64,000 nt of DNA from Marinomonas lutimaris (GTDB lineage Bacteria; Pseudomonadota; Gammaproteobacteria; Pseudomonadales; Marinomonadaceae). The stretch spans positions 62,001-126,000 of the forward strand of contig NZ_JAHLLW010000006.1 of the NCBI RefSeq assembly GCF_019426345.1, in the 5' to 3' direction. Positions within the stretch are counted from its first letter, which is position 1. Every line of letters starts with the position of its first letter. The notes beneath the pieces are model-generated. The model saw only the letters and a program-made list of their open reading frames with translations, did not search any database and was not told the origin of the DNA. Below are positions 36,126 to 44,904 of this stretch, one piece after another. A program made the translations under genes and the position numbers.

Positions 36126-36746
36126 TTAACTCTTAAGAGCCAAAAACGCACCAGCACTTGCCATGATGCCACCCGCCGTTTTATTCAATGTTTTCATAGA
36201 ACGCTCAGACTTCATGAAACGTCTTGCCTGAGAAGCGCCAATAGAAATCGCAGTCAAACCAAGTAACAACGCCACAAAAGTAAGAAGCGACGCAAACACT
36301 ATATCCATCGCACTTAAAACAGTTAAATCCATAAATGTCGGCAGAAAAGCGACATAAAAGAGTATAACTTTAGGGTTAGAAGCTGAAATCATAAAACCTT
36401 GGACAAAGCTTGCGATCTCATTATTCGCTTCTTGTAGATTATCACCCGAAGACATTGTTGAAACTGGCGACACCCACATTTTCCATCCCAAATAAATAAG
36501 GTAAGCGGCACCAGCATAACGTATGACAAGAAATACCTCTTCCCAAGCCGCTGCAATAGCCGCCAAACCGTAACATGCCATCACTAAATAAACGATATCA
36601 CTCATTACCATACCAAGGCTTAGAGAAAAACTCGCTCTCGCACCTCTAGAAATACTTCTTGCCAAAATCGCAAAAACCCCAGGGCCTGGAGTAATGCCAA
36701 AAATAAAAATAGCGAGAAAAAACGTAATTCCGCTTTCTAATGTCAT
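36126..36746 (-). CDS. LysE/RhtB-family amino acid exporter
   Basis: 206 aa with six membrane spans. N-terminal FLAIFIFGITPGPGVFAILARS carries the family GPG motif; FMISASNPKVILFYVAFLPTF near 115 is the second signature. Exports an amino acid or related metabolite; substrate not readable. Lies 18 bases after the TetR gene on the same strand, so likely co-transcribed and controlled by it. Confidence 0.88.
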   Translation of the reverse strand: MTLESGITFFLAIFIFGITPGPGVFAILARSISRGARASFSLSLGMVMSDIVYLVMACYGLAAIAAAWEEVFLVIRYAGAAYLIYLGWKMWVSPVSTMSSGDNLQEANNEIASFVQGFMISASNPKVILFYVAFLPTFMDLTVLSAMDIVFASLLTFVALLLGLTAISIGASQARRFMKSERSMKTLNKTAGGIMASAGAFLALKS

Positions 36747-36764
36747 GCCTAGCTCTCCATCAAT

Positions 36765-37439
36765 TTACAACGGTTGCTCAACAACACCGCAACCAGCTAA
36801 CACCATTCTAGTAATAAACTGCTTTGCTTCTTCATAGTCACTTTCTTCTAACTCATCTTTCTGCAGCATTATTTTAACTTGCGCATCAAAATCTGCGTAA
36901 GTCTGAGTCATCGCCCAAATACTAATAAATAGATGTTCTGTTGAAACAGGACGCATCAAGCCTTTATCCACCCAAACCTGAATGGTCGCCTTTTCACGAC
37001 TTAACTCAGTAACAAATAAACTTTTAAGATAATCTAAGACAAAAATTTCTTCGCCAATTAACGCCATTGCAAAAATCTTTGAGGCATTTTTATTAGTACG
37101 GGATTGATCTATTTTTTCACTAATGTAGCGCGTCAGGTTGTGCTTAGGCCCCTCTTCAACATTAAACTCGCTGACGGAATCTAACCAAAGACGAAGAATG
37201 CGCTCTAATACCGCTTCTAGAAGGTCTTTTTTAGAGCGATAGTAGTAATGAACATTGGCCTTTGGCAGACCAGCTTCATCAGCAATCATCTGAGTTGTGG
37301 TTTTAGCCAGACCTTGTCGTGCAAAAACACGCTCCGAGGTTTCTAAAATGAGCGTTTGGTTTTGAGCTCGGATATGCGCTTTCAACTGATCTTTTGGTCG
37401 TTTTACTTCGGTCAAGGGTGAAGCCTCGCTGATCAACAT
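36765..37439 (-). CDS. TetR-family regulator, RutR-like
   Basis: About 224 aa from the ATG at 37439; a longer frame from 37505 has a poorly placed ribosome binding site. N-terminal helix-turn-helix (QTLILETSERVFARQGLAKTT, ADEAGLPKANVHYYYRSKKDLLEAV) and a C-terminal domain resembling RutR (WLDSVSEF, FAMALIGEE, WAMTQTYADFDAQV). RutR senses pyrimidines; whether this protein does is unknown. Co-oriented with the LysE gene and preceded by a structured RNA region with dyad symmetries that could be its operators. Confidence 0.85.
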   Translation of the reverse strand: MLISEASPLTEVKRPKDQLKAHIRAQNQTLILETSERVFARQGLAKTTTQMIADEAGLPKANVHYYYRSKKDLLEAVLERILRLWLDSVSEFNVEEGPKHNLTRYISEKIDQSRTNKNASKIFAMALIGEEIFVLDYLKSLFVTELSREKATIQVWVDKGLMRPVSTEHLFISIWAMTQTYADFDAQVKIMLQKDELEESDYEEAKQFITRMVLAGCGVVEQPL

Positions 37440-37544
37440 GTTACTAAAGGGGGAATGTTTTTGTATTGTCTTACCATCCTGCGCAATATAGATGAAGGAT
37501 AACATCCTTTAGAATCGGCACGAAGAAATAAGAAAAATCGGCAT

Positions 37545-37568
37545 AAAAAAAGGGAGCCGAAGCTCCCC
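37545..37568 (-). terminator. UUCG-tetraloop intrinsic terminator
   Basis: Minus strand: GGGAGC, TTCG, GCTCCC, then seven T. The C(UUCG)G tetraloop is exceptionally stable. It faces tetR from upstream, so it either ends a small RNA or attenuates tetR-lysE. Confidence 0.9.
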
Positions 37569-37777
37569 ATTTCCCCTCGTAGCAGAGACGTTAATGACTA
37601 TAGGCATTCGTCATTAGGCTAACTGCTACACCACGTTGGCGCTGTAATTGAGACGCAAAACCAATAAAAATTCAGCGTACATCAATGTTCTTGATCGATG
37701 GCAATTACCATCGTTGGTTACTTGTACAGTAAACCGAAAAGACTCTACTAACTTCTAAGTATTAACACTTCTAGAAA

Positions 37778-37795
37778 TTGAATCAGATGATTCAA
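37778..37795. promoter_or_regulatory. 18-base dyad, operator candidate
   Basis: TTGAATCA-GA-TGATTCAA, perfect eight-base arms, lying about 38 bases downstream of the -10 box at 37833. Suitable size and position for a TetR-type dimer, but it may equally be a hairpin of the transcript. Confidence 0.4.
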
Positions 37796-37832
37796 ACAAA
37801 TAAATACAGTCTTTTATAAAATCTATATAAGG

Positions 37833-37860
37833 ATTATAGACAGCTGATTTTACAGTGCAA
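37833..37860 (-). promoter_or_regulatory. Promoter for the structured RNA/tetR leader
   Basis: Minus strand TTGCAC (37855-37860), 16 bases, consensus TATAAT (37833-37838). Confidence 0.5.
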
Positions 37861-37871
37861 TAGATGAGAGC

Positions 37872-37900
37872 AAAAAAACTGACCGATCGATCAGTTTTTT
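37872..37900 (-). terminator. Intrinsic terminator after the GGDEF gene
   Basis: Minus strand AAAAAACTGATCG/CGGTCAGTTTTTTT: a stem of about 13 pairs with a very short loop and a T run. The core CTGATCGATCGGTCAG also looks like a protein-binding palindrome, but position right after the stop at 37907 favours a terminator. Confidence 0.75.
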
Positions 37901-37906
37901 AAAGAT

Positions 37907-39061
37907 TTAGACGTTTTTTGGAGATGGAGATTTGGAAACGCGGTTCCTTCCTTTCTTTTTAGACTGATACAAGGCTTCATCCGCTCTCTTTAGGACTGAA
38001 TCTGGAGATTCACCAATAGTAGCAAAAGCCACACCAACACTGGCTGTAACATTCACCCCTATCTCTTGTTTCTTTTTAGGATCAAACACCTCAACCAAAG
38101 CGTCTTCGATACTTTCTCGAATCAATTCTAGGACACCTTCAACCTCAGTAAGGCACTTACCTCGAAACACAATAGTAAATTCTTCACCACCGAAACGAAA
38201 CGCCTTTCCTGGGCTCGAAAACTGCTTCAACTGAGAGGCAACACTTTTAAGCACTTTATCGCCCATGTCATGCCCATAAGTGTCGTTAAACTTTTTAAAA
38301 TGATCTACATCGACCATGGCAATTGCATAGTGCTTAGACAGTCCGACAAGCTGCTCATTCAAAGCACGCCTACCAGGTAATTTAGTCATATCATCTAAAT
38401 AAGCCATGCGATGACTTTCCATCAGCAAAAACCAAATCCACAATAAAAACTGTGCTGACAATAAAGCATCAAACTGATTACTTGAGGAAACAAAATGACT
38501 GATAATCAGTAAACTGACAATACTTATCAGACCGCTTGCTCGAAAGGTGTCACCGCTTAGCCACCAAGCCAGACCAATTGCCAAGGCACTGACAATCAAG
38601 ACACTCCACAATAAAACAGTCGACCAACTTACACTGCTACTTAAAAAAGCATAATCTAAAAAAGCAAAAGACACCCAGCTTCGTTCAATGGCATAACACC
38701 AGCAAAGTAGCATCAACACGAAGAGGATTCGATTAACCGCAAAACGATTAAAAAAACCTCGCTCAGGCACAAAGCCCAATAAAGCAATACAAAAACAAGA
38801 GACAACCAAATAAGCAGTCAATGATGCAGCTTGGTCTGAATCACCATAAAGCTTTGGAATCAAAAGTAGCAACACAAGGATTAACACTCGACCTTTATTA
38901 AAATGCCAAGCGAGTAAAATTGCGATACCAGCAAAAATAAGGGGAAGTAACGGTAACAGGCTAAACCACAAAGGTGGCAACAAGCCAACATACAAACTAG
39001 CATAAACACTCACTAGTAAAATGCAGCATGGAACTAACAGTGAACCTAAACGTTCAGACAT
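37907..39061 (-). CDS. Membrane-anchored diguanylate cyclase (GGDEF)
   Basis: 384 aa. About seven to eight hydrophobic spans in the first 210 residues, then a GGDEF domain (MTKLPGRRALNEQL near 225, MVDVDHFKKFNDTYGHDMGD, active site RFGGEEF near 302, ASVGVAF near 350) that makes cyclic di-GMP. The GGEEF form is active in known enzymes. The usual RxxD inhibitory site five residues upstream is absent (SPGK instead), so product inhibition by that route is unlikely. No EAL domain. Monocistronic. Confidence 0.92.
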   Translation of the reverse strand: MSERLGSLLVPCCILLVSVYASLYVGLLPPLWFSLLPLLPLIFAGIAILLAWHFNKGRVLILVLLLLIPKLYGDSDQAASLTAYLVVSCFCIALLGFVPERGFFNRFAVNRILFVLMLLCWCYAIERSWVSFAFLDYAFLSSSVSWSTVLLWSVLIVSALAIGLAWWLSGDTFRASGLISIVSLLIISHFVSSSNQFDALLSAQFLLWIWFLLMESHRMAYLDDMTKLPGRRALNEQLVGLSKHYAIAMVDVDHFKKFNDTYGHDMGDKVLKSVASQLKQFSSPGKAFRFGGEEFTIVFRGKCLTEVEGVLELIRESIEDALVEVFDPKKKQEIGVNVTASVGVAFATIGESPDSVLKRADEALYQSKKKGRNRVSKSPSPKNV

Positions 39062-39172
39062 AAAAATATCAAACCCATCGAATCATTCGATTAAATACGA
39101 CCAATATATTGCCCCGAAAACGATTCAATTTCATTAATAATAACGTGAATTCTAAACCAAAAGGAAAACACA

Positions 39173-40144
39173 ATGGGATTACTTGTAGATGGGCAGTGGA
39201 CCGATCAGTGGTATGACACCAAAGCGAACAACGGAAAATTTGTACGCAGCGAATCCGTGTTCAGAAACTGGATCTATCCCAAACACGAATACGATCAAAA
39301 CAACCCGAACCATTTCCCTGCTCAAACTGGCCGCTACCACCTGTACGTCTCTCTTGCCTGCCCTTGGGCACATCGCGCACTGATTTTTATTAAATTAAAA
39401 CAACTAGAAAACATCATTAGCATTAGCTGTGTTCATCCCGATATGCTTGATAATGGCTGGGAATTCAAGCAAGACGATAACTTTATAGATCCCAACATTA
39501 GTATAGGAGATCCATTACACCATTTTGATTTTGCCCATCAGCTTTATACCAAAGCCAAGCCAGATTACAGCGGCAGAGTCACTGTACCTATTCTATGGGA
39601 CAAAGAACGCCATACTATTGTCTCCAACGAATCTTCAGAAATCATCCGTATTTTTAATCGTGCATTTAATGAAATAACTCATAACAACTTAGATTTTTAT
39701 CCAAATGATAAAGCAGAAGAAATAGATCAACTAAATGAACGCATTTACAATACAGTCAATAATGGTGTCTACAAGTGCGGCTTTGCAACGACTCAAGAAG
39801 CTTACGAAGAGGCTCTAACGCCACTTTTCGATACTTTGGAGTTTTTAGAAGAAAGATTAACGACTCGCACTTATTTATTAGGAGAAGAGCAAACCGAAGC
39901 AGACTGGCGTCTTTTTACAACGCTCATTCGCTTTGACGCAGTCTACTTCGGGCACTTTAAATGTAATATGAAGCGTATTCTAGACTATCCAAACCTCAAC
40001 GTTTTTTTAAAGCGCCTGTACGACACTTCTAGTATTGCAAGCACAGTAAACCTACAACACATCAAACGACATTATTACTACAGCCACAAAACAATCAACC
40101 CAACTCAAGTGGTTCCAATAGGGCCCGCTAAATTATTTCCTTAA
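39173..40144 (+). CDS. Glutathionyl-hydroquinone reductase (YqjG/ECM4 family)
   Basis: Xi-class glutathione transferase that reduces glutathionyl-hydroquinones. 323 aa. Catalytic Cys in SLACPWAHRALIF near 63, conserved VTVPILWDKERHTIVSNESSEIIRIFN near 140, and the terminal YYYSHKTINPTQVVPIGP typical of the family. Preceded by a purine-rich ribosome binding site (AAAGGAAAACACA) and followed by a terminator. Confidence 0.93.
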   Translation: MGLLVDGQWTDQWYDTKANNGKFVRSESVFRNWIYPKHEYDQNNPNHFPAQTGRYHLYVSLACPWAHRALIFIKLKQLENIISISCVHPDMLDNGWEFKQDDNFIDPNISIGDPLHHFDFAHQLYTKAKPDYSGRVTVPILWDKERHTIVSNESSEIIRIFNRAFNEITHNNLDFYPNDKAEEIDQLNERIYNTVNNGVYKCGFATTQEAYEEALTPLFDTLEFLEERLTTRTYLLGEEQTEADWRLFTTLIRFDAVYFGHFKCNMKRILDYPNLNVFLKRLYDTSSIASTVNLQHIKRHYYYSHKTINPTQVVPIGPAKLFP

Positions 40145-40204
40145 ACATCAATTAAGTAAAAAAGGAATTAAGGCAAATTCAAGAAGCCTGAGTTAAAGTC
40201 TATT

Positions 40205-40243
40205 AAAGTGAGCTCTTTTTAAGGATAATGGGCTCACTTTTTT
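40205..40243 (+). terminator. Intrinsic terminator
   Basis: AAAGTGAGC / GCTCACTTT, nine pairs, loop of about 18 bases that can pair further, then TTTT. Lies 60 bases after the hydroquinone reductase gene. Confidence 0.65.
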
Positions 40244-40325
40244 ATCTGCGCACCCCTTTAGTTAGCTATTGCTTGCTTTGTAATGCTTACTGAAAAATAT
40301 AAATATTTGAGACTTGTGGCTATTT

Positions 40326-41192
40326 ATGGAAAAGAAAATACTCTGGACTATCTCTTTTGCACTAATATTTATTTTGTGGATAAAAGCTGGCCCATTTAAA
40401 AATGATATCGACGACATCATGGATGAGTCATCAGAAACAAGCTCCCAATACGATGAATCAGGTGAAGCGACATCAGACGAAAAGAACTACTTTAAATCAC
40501 ATCCGATTCAGAAAAACGCTCCTGACTTTTCTGCAATAGCAGATGTCAAAGAACGTAAAAAAGCCTTCTTTGATTACTTAACCCCTTTTATAAATGAAAA
40601 AAACAGTCTTATTTTAAAAGACCGTGAACGCTTGAACGCCCTGCTTGCTAGTAATAAAAAGCTATCAGCAAAAAACAAAAAATGGATTTCTACACTTCGT
40701 CAAAATCATAAGCTTAAAAAACTTGAGAGTTACACAAAAGACGACATAAAAGCATTACTTAATCGCATCGACATCATTCCAGCCTCACTGGTTTTAGCAC
40801 AATCTGCCAATGAATCTGCATGGGGAACATCTCGTTTCGCCACGCAAGGCAACAACTACTTTGGCCAATGGTGCTTTAGAAAAGGCTGTGGCTTAGTCCC
40901 AGAATCAAGAAACGAAGATGCCGATCATGAAGTGCGAAAATTCAATGATGCCCGCGAGTCTGTGTTTGCCTATATTGATAACCTAAACACTAATGCCGCT
41001 TACAAAAAACTCAGAGCCTCTCGTGCGCAGCTAAGAAAAGATAAACAAGTCGTCACTGGTCTTGCCCTTGTTCATGGTTTAGAACACTATTCAGAACGAG
41101 GCCAAGCCTACGTAGAAGAAATAGAAGGCTTAATCAATTACAACAAACTTTGGCGCTTTAATCGCTCTCAGCCAAAACCAGAGCAACCATAA
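40326..41192 (+). CDS. Bax-like glucosaminidase-domain protein
   Basis: 288 aa from the ATG at 40326 (MEKKILWTISFALIFILW), giving one N-terminal membrane anchor or uncleaved signal; a TTG four codons upstream is less likely. Acidic, Ser-rich linker near 30-60, then a glucosaminidase domain (IIPASLVLAQSANESAWGTSRFATQGNNYFGQWC near 160-195) with the catalytic Glu in SANESAWG. Probably cleaves peptidoglycan in the periplasm, as for E. coli Bax homologues. No SH3 or LysM domain. Confidence 0.85.
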   Translation: MEKKILWTISFALIFILWIKAGPFKNDIDDIMDESSETSSQYDESGEATSDEKNYFKSHPIQKNAPDFSAIADVKERKKAFFDYLTPFINEKNSLILKDRERLNALLASNKKLSAKNKKWISTLRQNHKLKKLESYTKDDIKALLNRIDIIPASLVLAQSANESAWGTSRFATQGNNYFGQWCFRKGCGLVPESRNEDADHEVRKFNDARESVFAYIDNLNTNAAYKKLRASRAQLRKDKQVVTGLALVHGLEHYSERGQAYVEEIEGLINYNKLWRFNRSQPKPEQP

Positions 41193-41342
41193 CCAATAAC
41201 AATATTCAAAGCTCAAAGAAGATAAAAATGTAATAAAATGCAATTTATTGTTACGAAATTACTTTATGTGGGGTGGCTAAGCGTTACCCCCTTCATTACA
41301 ATACCGTAATATTTCACCCACTCATCAAACGAGGAAATTCAA

Positions 41343-43259
41343 TTGGCCCGTTTACCTGTTATTGTTGGCTTTGGCGGAATCAATTCGGCTGGTCGTACCT
41401 CTTCACATCAAGCATATCGCCGAATTGTCTTTGATCTTCTTCCAAGCTCAATCCAGCAGGATGTTTTACTCGATCTTGCCACTATTACCAACATGGCCGA
41501 GCACAAAAATGGCCTTTGGTATACTAATGGTGGAGAAGCACTAGATGCCGCCGCACTTATTGACAGCATCGGAGAGTCTCTTCTTGCTCGCACCTTAATT
41601 CGTCGTATTCACCCTAGTTTATTTGATGTTGACCATGTGGTTTTACACAAATCCACAACACTACAGTCAAGTCACAGCGAAGAAAAACTCAGCTTTACTA
41701 TCAAAACACGCTCTCTTCCAAATGATCGCCCTACAAATTGGCAAGTAACAGAGCTTTCAGACACCCTAAGCGAAGTCGTTGTTGACGGTAATCTAGAAAC
41801 TTTTATAAAAGACACTCGCCCTCTTTCTGTAAAAGCTGCAGGACAACTACCCACTGGCTTTGATCCATCTAAGCTGTATCAAAGTCGAAATCATCCTCGC
41901 GGCCTACAAATGACTGTCTATGGTGCATCAGATGCTATTAAAAGTAGCGGCATTGATTGGGAAACCATTCGAAGCAAAGTCGCTCCAGATCAAATGGCGG
42001 TTTACGCTGCCAACTCAATTGGTCAAATGGACGACTTAGGATTTGGCGGTATGCTCAAATCCGCCCTAATGGGTAAACGCACAACATCGAAACATTTGCC
42101 TCTTGGTTATGCTCAAATGCCAGCAGACTTTGTAAATGCTTACATTTTAGGCAGCGTTGGCAATGTCGGTACTGCAATTGGTGCCTGTGCAACGTATTTT
42201 TTCAACCTAGAAAAAGCCATCGACGGCATTAAGAGTGGAAAATTTCGCGTGGCAATGGTTGGCGGCAGTGATGCTCCGATCACCCCCGAAATTATCGAAG
42301 GCTTCAGAACAATGGGTGCCTTAGCAGAAGATACCGCTCTGCTTGCTCTGGACGAGATAACAAATCAAGAAGAACCAGACCATACCCGCAGCTGCCGACC
42401 ATTTGCTCAGAACTGTGGTTTTACCATTGGAGAATCCAGTCAATGGACACTTCTGATGGATGATGAACTTGCCATTGAATTAGGCGCTGAAATATTTGGC
42501 GCTATCCCAGCGGTATTTTCACATGCAGATGGACATAAAAAATCCATTTCAGCGCCAGGTATTGGCAACTATTTAACCATGAGTAAAGCCATGGCTTACC
42601 TGCAAAATATCATAGGTAATGACGGCTTAACGCAGCGTACTTTCATTCAAGCACATGGTACCAGCACACCGCAAAACCGTATCACTGAATCTCACGTACT
42701 AAGCAAAGCGGCGACTAGCTTTGGTGCAACCGATATACCAGTTGTGGCAATGAAAGCTTTCCTAGGCCACTCTCAAGGTACTGCAGGTGGCGATCAGTTG
42801 CACTTATCTTTAGGCGTGTGGAAAGATGGCATTTTACCCGGTATCACAACATCCAATGCGGTTGCCGATGACGTTTATCAAGACGGCCTAAAATTCCAAC
42901 TCAAGCACGAGGTTTATGGAAAAGACCATTTTGATGCGGCATTATTAAACTCAAAAGGTTTTGGTGGAAATAACGCAACAGCTGTTTTGTTATCTCCAAT
43001 TCAAACCATGAAAATGCTAAACAAGCGCTACAGTGCAGAGCAAATGAGCGACTACCAAGCGAAAAACGCTGATGTTGTTGCTGCAGCTGAGGAATATAAT
43101 CAATCCGCTATTCGTGGTGAAACGCTTCCTATCTACAAATTTGGATTCAACGTATTAGGCGGTGAAGAGCTTAATATAACGGATCAAGAAATTCGTTTAC
43201 CTGGCTATGATATGCCTGTAAATCTAAACATAGAAAATGAGTTTAGCGATTTGAAATAA
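41343..43259 (+). CDS. fabY: Beta-ketoacyl-ACP synthase, FabY type
   Basis: 638 aa condensing enzyme, much longer than FabB/FabF (about 410) but the right size for P. aeruginosa FabY, which starts fatty acid synthesis by condensing acetyl-CoA with malonyl-ACP. Catalytic triad in order: Cys282 (IGACATYFF), His in IQAHGTSTPQN near 437 and His in KAFLGHSQGTAGG near 475. The N-terminal 190 residues are FabY-specific. Starts at TTG with GAGGA seven bases upstream. Single gene. Confidence 0.88.
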   Translation: MARLPVIVGFGGINSAGRTSSHQAYRRIVFDLLPSSIQQDVLLDLATITNMAEHKNGLWYTNGGEALDAAALIDSIGESLLARTLIRRIHPSLFDVDHVVLHKSTTLQSSHSEEKLSFTIKTRSLPNDRPTNWQVTELSDTLSEVVVDGNLETFIKDTRPLSVKAAGQLPTGFDPSKLYQSRNHPRGLQMTVYGASDAIKSSGIDWETIRSKVAPDQMAVYAANSIGQMDDLGFGGMLKSALMGKRTTSKHLPLGYAQMPADFVNAYILGSVGNVGTAIGACATYFFNLEKAIDGIKSGKFRVAMVGGSDAPITPEIIEGFRTMGALAEDTALLALDEITNQEEPDHTRSCRPFAQNCGFTIGESSQWTLLMDDELAIELGAEIFGAIPAVFSHADGHKKSISAPGIGNYLTMSKAMAYLQNIIGNDGLTQRTFIQAHGTSTPQNRITESHVLSKAATSFGATDIPVVAMKAFLGHSQGTAGGDQLHLSLGVWKDGILPGITTSNAVADDVYQDGLKFQLKHEVYGKDHFDAALLNSKGFGGNNATAVLLSPIQTMKMLNKRYSAEQMSDYQAKNADVVAAAEEYNQSAIRGETLPIYKFGFNVLGGEELNITDQEIRLPGYDMPVNLNIENEFSDLK

Positions 43260-43296
43260 CAAAAAGCTCAAATCTAAGATACTGGCCAATACACTA

Positions 43297-44193
43297 TCAA
43301 AATTTTGTATTGGCCAGTTTGTCTTGTAAAAAATCTAGTAACAATCGAGTCTTTCTAGACATTAGCTTGCGTTGTGGATAAATAGCATAAAAGCATATTT
43401 CGTAGCCCTTATACTTTGACAACAAGTTGATCAGCGCACCTGATTCAATGTGCTTTGCTACCAGAAAATCAGGTTGATAAATCACCCCCAAACCCGCCAA
43501 GGCAAACCGAGTTAAAGCACCACCATTATTCGCAGTAAAAGCGCCAGAAACCGAAACCGTTTGAGAAACACCGGCTTCGTCTATCAACGACCAACGATTT
43601 GGCACGAGCGCATTGCTATACAAAAGGCAGGAATGACTTTCTAGCTCTCCTATATGATGAAGTTCTCCATGCTGCAAAATGTAATCTGGCGACGCACAAA
43701 CAAACCCTTTGGAATAGCACAGAGGCCGAGCAACAAATTGATCTCCTCCTAAATCCCCTCCCCTAATCGCAATATCAACACCAGATTCCGTCATATCGAT
43801 ACGTTTATCACTAAAATCTATATCCAATTCGATTTGAGGATATAAACGACTAAAACTATCCAGTAAAGGCACAATGTGCGATAAACCAAAATCCATTGGC
43901 ACACTAATCCTCAGCAGCCCTTTTGGCTTTTGTGTCAAATCGCCAATTTCACTCTCAGCTTCCTCAATCGCATCAAGTATCGCTATGCAATGCTGATAAT
44001 ATTTACGACCAGCATGAGTGATACTGATGTTACGAGTATTACGCTGCAAGAGCTTAGTCCCTAACTCCTCTTCAATAGAGTTAATATAGCGTGTCACCAT
44101 AGGTCGAGAAATCCCTAAAGAGTCACTCGCTAATTTAAAGCTTTCTGCCTCATAAACACGGCAAAACACCTTCATCGCTTGCAGCTTATCCAT
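43297..44193 (-). CDS. LysR-family transcriptional regulator
   Basis: 298 aa. Winged helix-turn-helix at the N-terminus (MKVFCRVYEAESFKLASDSLGISRPMVTRYINSIEEELG) and periplasmic-binding-protein-like effector domain from about 90 (GLLRISVPMDFGLSHIVPLL). Divergent from yceI with 138 bases between starts, so yceI and the following membrane gene are plausible targets. Effector unknown. Confidence 0.93.
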   Translation of the reverse strand: MDKLQAMKVFCRVYEAESFKLASDSLGISRPMVTRYINSIEEELGTKLLQRNTRNISITHAGRKYYQHCIAILDAIEEAESEIGDLTQKPKGLLRISVPMDFGLSHIVPLLDSFSRLYPQIELDIDFSDKRIDMTESGVDIAIRGGDLGGDQFVARPLCYSKGFVCASPDYILQHGELHHIGELESHSCLLYSNALVPNRWSLIDEAGVSQTVSVSGAFTANNGGALTRFALAGLGVIYQPDFLVAKHIESGALINLLSKYKGYEICFYAIYPQRKLMSRKTRLLLDFLQDKLANTKF

Positions 44194-44331
44194 TCACTTC
44201 CCCAAAAAATAAAAAGTTCCCTTATTATCATTTCTTTTTAGTTAATATTGAATTGTTTTTAGCGCTGATTATTTATTAAAAAAAACAATCTACACTGTGC
44301 ACATCTTTGAATCTAGTAAAGGAATGTAAGA

Positions 44332-44871
44332 ATGAAAATAATTAGTATCAGTGCATTAATGCTTGTATCAAGCCTATCCATGGCAGCAGATTACAAAATT
44401 GATCCCGCCCATTCTGGTGTTGTATTTAAAGTAGGTCATTTGGGCGTTAGCACAACTGTTGGCCGCTTTAATGAATTCGAAGGTAATTTTGCATACGCCG
44501 AAGATGGAAAATCAGGTAACGCATCATTGACGATAAAAGCAGACAGTATCGATACCAATCACGATGCTCGTGATAAACACCTACGTAGCCCTGACTTTTT
44601 AGATGTTAAACAATTCCCAACACTGACCTTTAAAAGCACCAAATTTGAAGGAAACACCTTAACTGGTGATCTAACTCTACACGGCGTAACTAAGTCGGTT
44701 AGCTTTGATGTTAACAAGGTTGGAGAAGGGAAAGATCCTTGGGGTGGTTACCGTGCAGGTTTTGAAGCAAAAACCGTTATTCAGCGCAGTGATTTTGGCA
44801 TTAGCTACTTCATCCCAGGCGTAACAGATAAAACAGAAATTGAAGTTTATGTGGAAGGCATTCGCCAATAA
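44332..44871 (+). CDS. yceI: YceI-family periplasmic lipocalin-like protein
   Basis: 179 aa. Signal peptide MKIISISALMLVSSLSMA cleaved before ADYKID. YceI proteins are eight-strand barrels binding isoprenoid or fatty acyl chains. Motifs: DPAHSGVVFKVGHLGVSTTVGRF, the DTNHDARDKHLRSPDFLD loop and GDLTLHGVTKSV. Followed 33 bases later by a polytopic membrane gene, probably in one transcript. Confidence 0.92.
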   Translation: MKIISISALMLVSSLSMAADYKIDPAHSGVVFKVGHLGVSTTVGRFNEFEGNFAYAEDGKSGNASLTIKADSIDTNHDARDKHLRSPDFLDVKQFPTLTFKSTKFEGNTLTGDLTLHGVTKSVSFDVNKVGEGKDPWGGYRAGFEAKTVIQRSDFGISYFIPGVTDKTEIEVYVEGIRQ

Positions 44872-44904
44872 TCAATTCAGAAAAAAGCACCAAGGAAAGC
44901 GATC

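Larger units (their letters stand above)
37545..37825 (-). ncRNA. Candidate structured small RNA or leader upstream of tetR-lysE
   Basis: A promoter-like TATAAT (37833-37838) and a strong UUCG-tetraloop terminator (37545-37568) bracket about 280 bases with no credible ORF. The minus-strand transcript could form successive hairpins: an 18-base dyad TTGAATCA/TGATTCAA, GGTT-ACT/AGT-AACC, CGATGG/CCATCG, and a nested element GTAGCAG/CTGCTAC (37579-37629) enclosing TAATGAC/GTCATTA. I recognise no known riboswitch or sRNA family. It could be a free sRNA or an attenuated leader, since tetR starts about 105 bases beyond the terminator. It fills the 37440-37906 gene-free stretch. Confidence 0.5.

Noticed and set aside
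37570-37670. Stem-rich stretch that looked like a tRNA or a Qrr-type sRNA
   Set aside because: No GGTTCGA T-loop, no acceptor stem or CCA, and the only Qrr resemblance is a short GCCTAATGAC-like piece. Kept as an unassigned structured RNA.
37872-37900. TetR operator at the CTGATCGATCGGTCAG palindrome
   Set aside because: It directly follows the GGDEF stop and has a T run, so a terminator explains it; a dual role cannot be excluded.
41270-41310. GGGGT/ACCCC stem upstream of fabY
   Set aside because: Short stem without a T run and with no link to a known motif; too weak to list.
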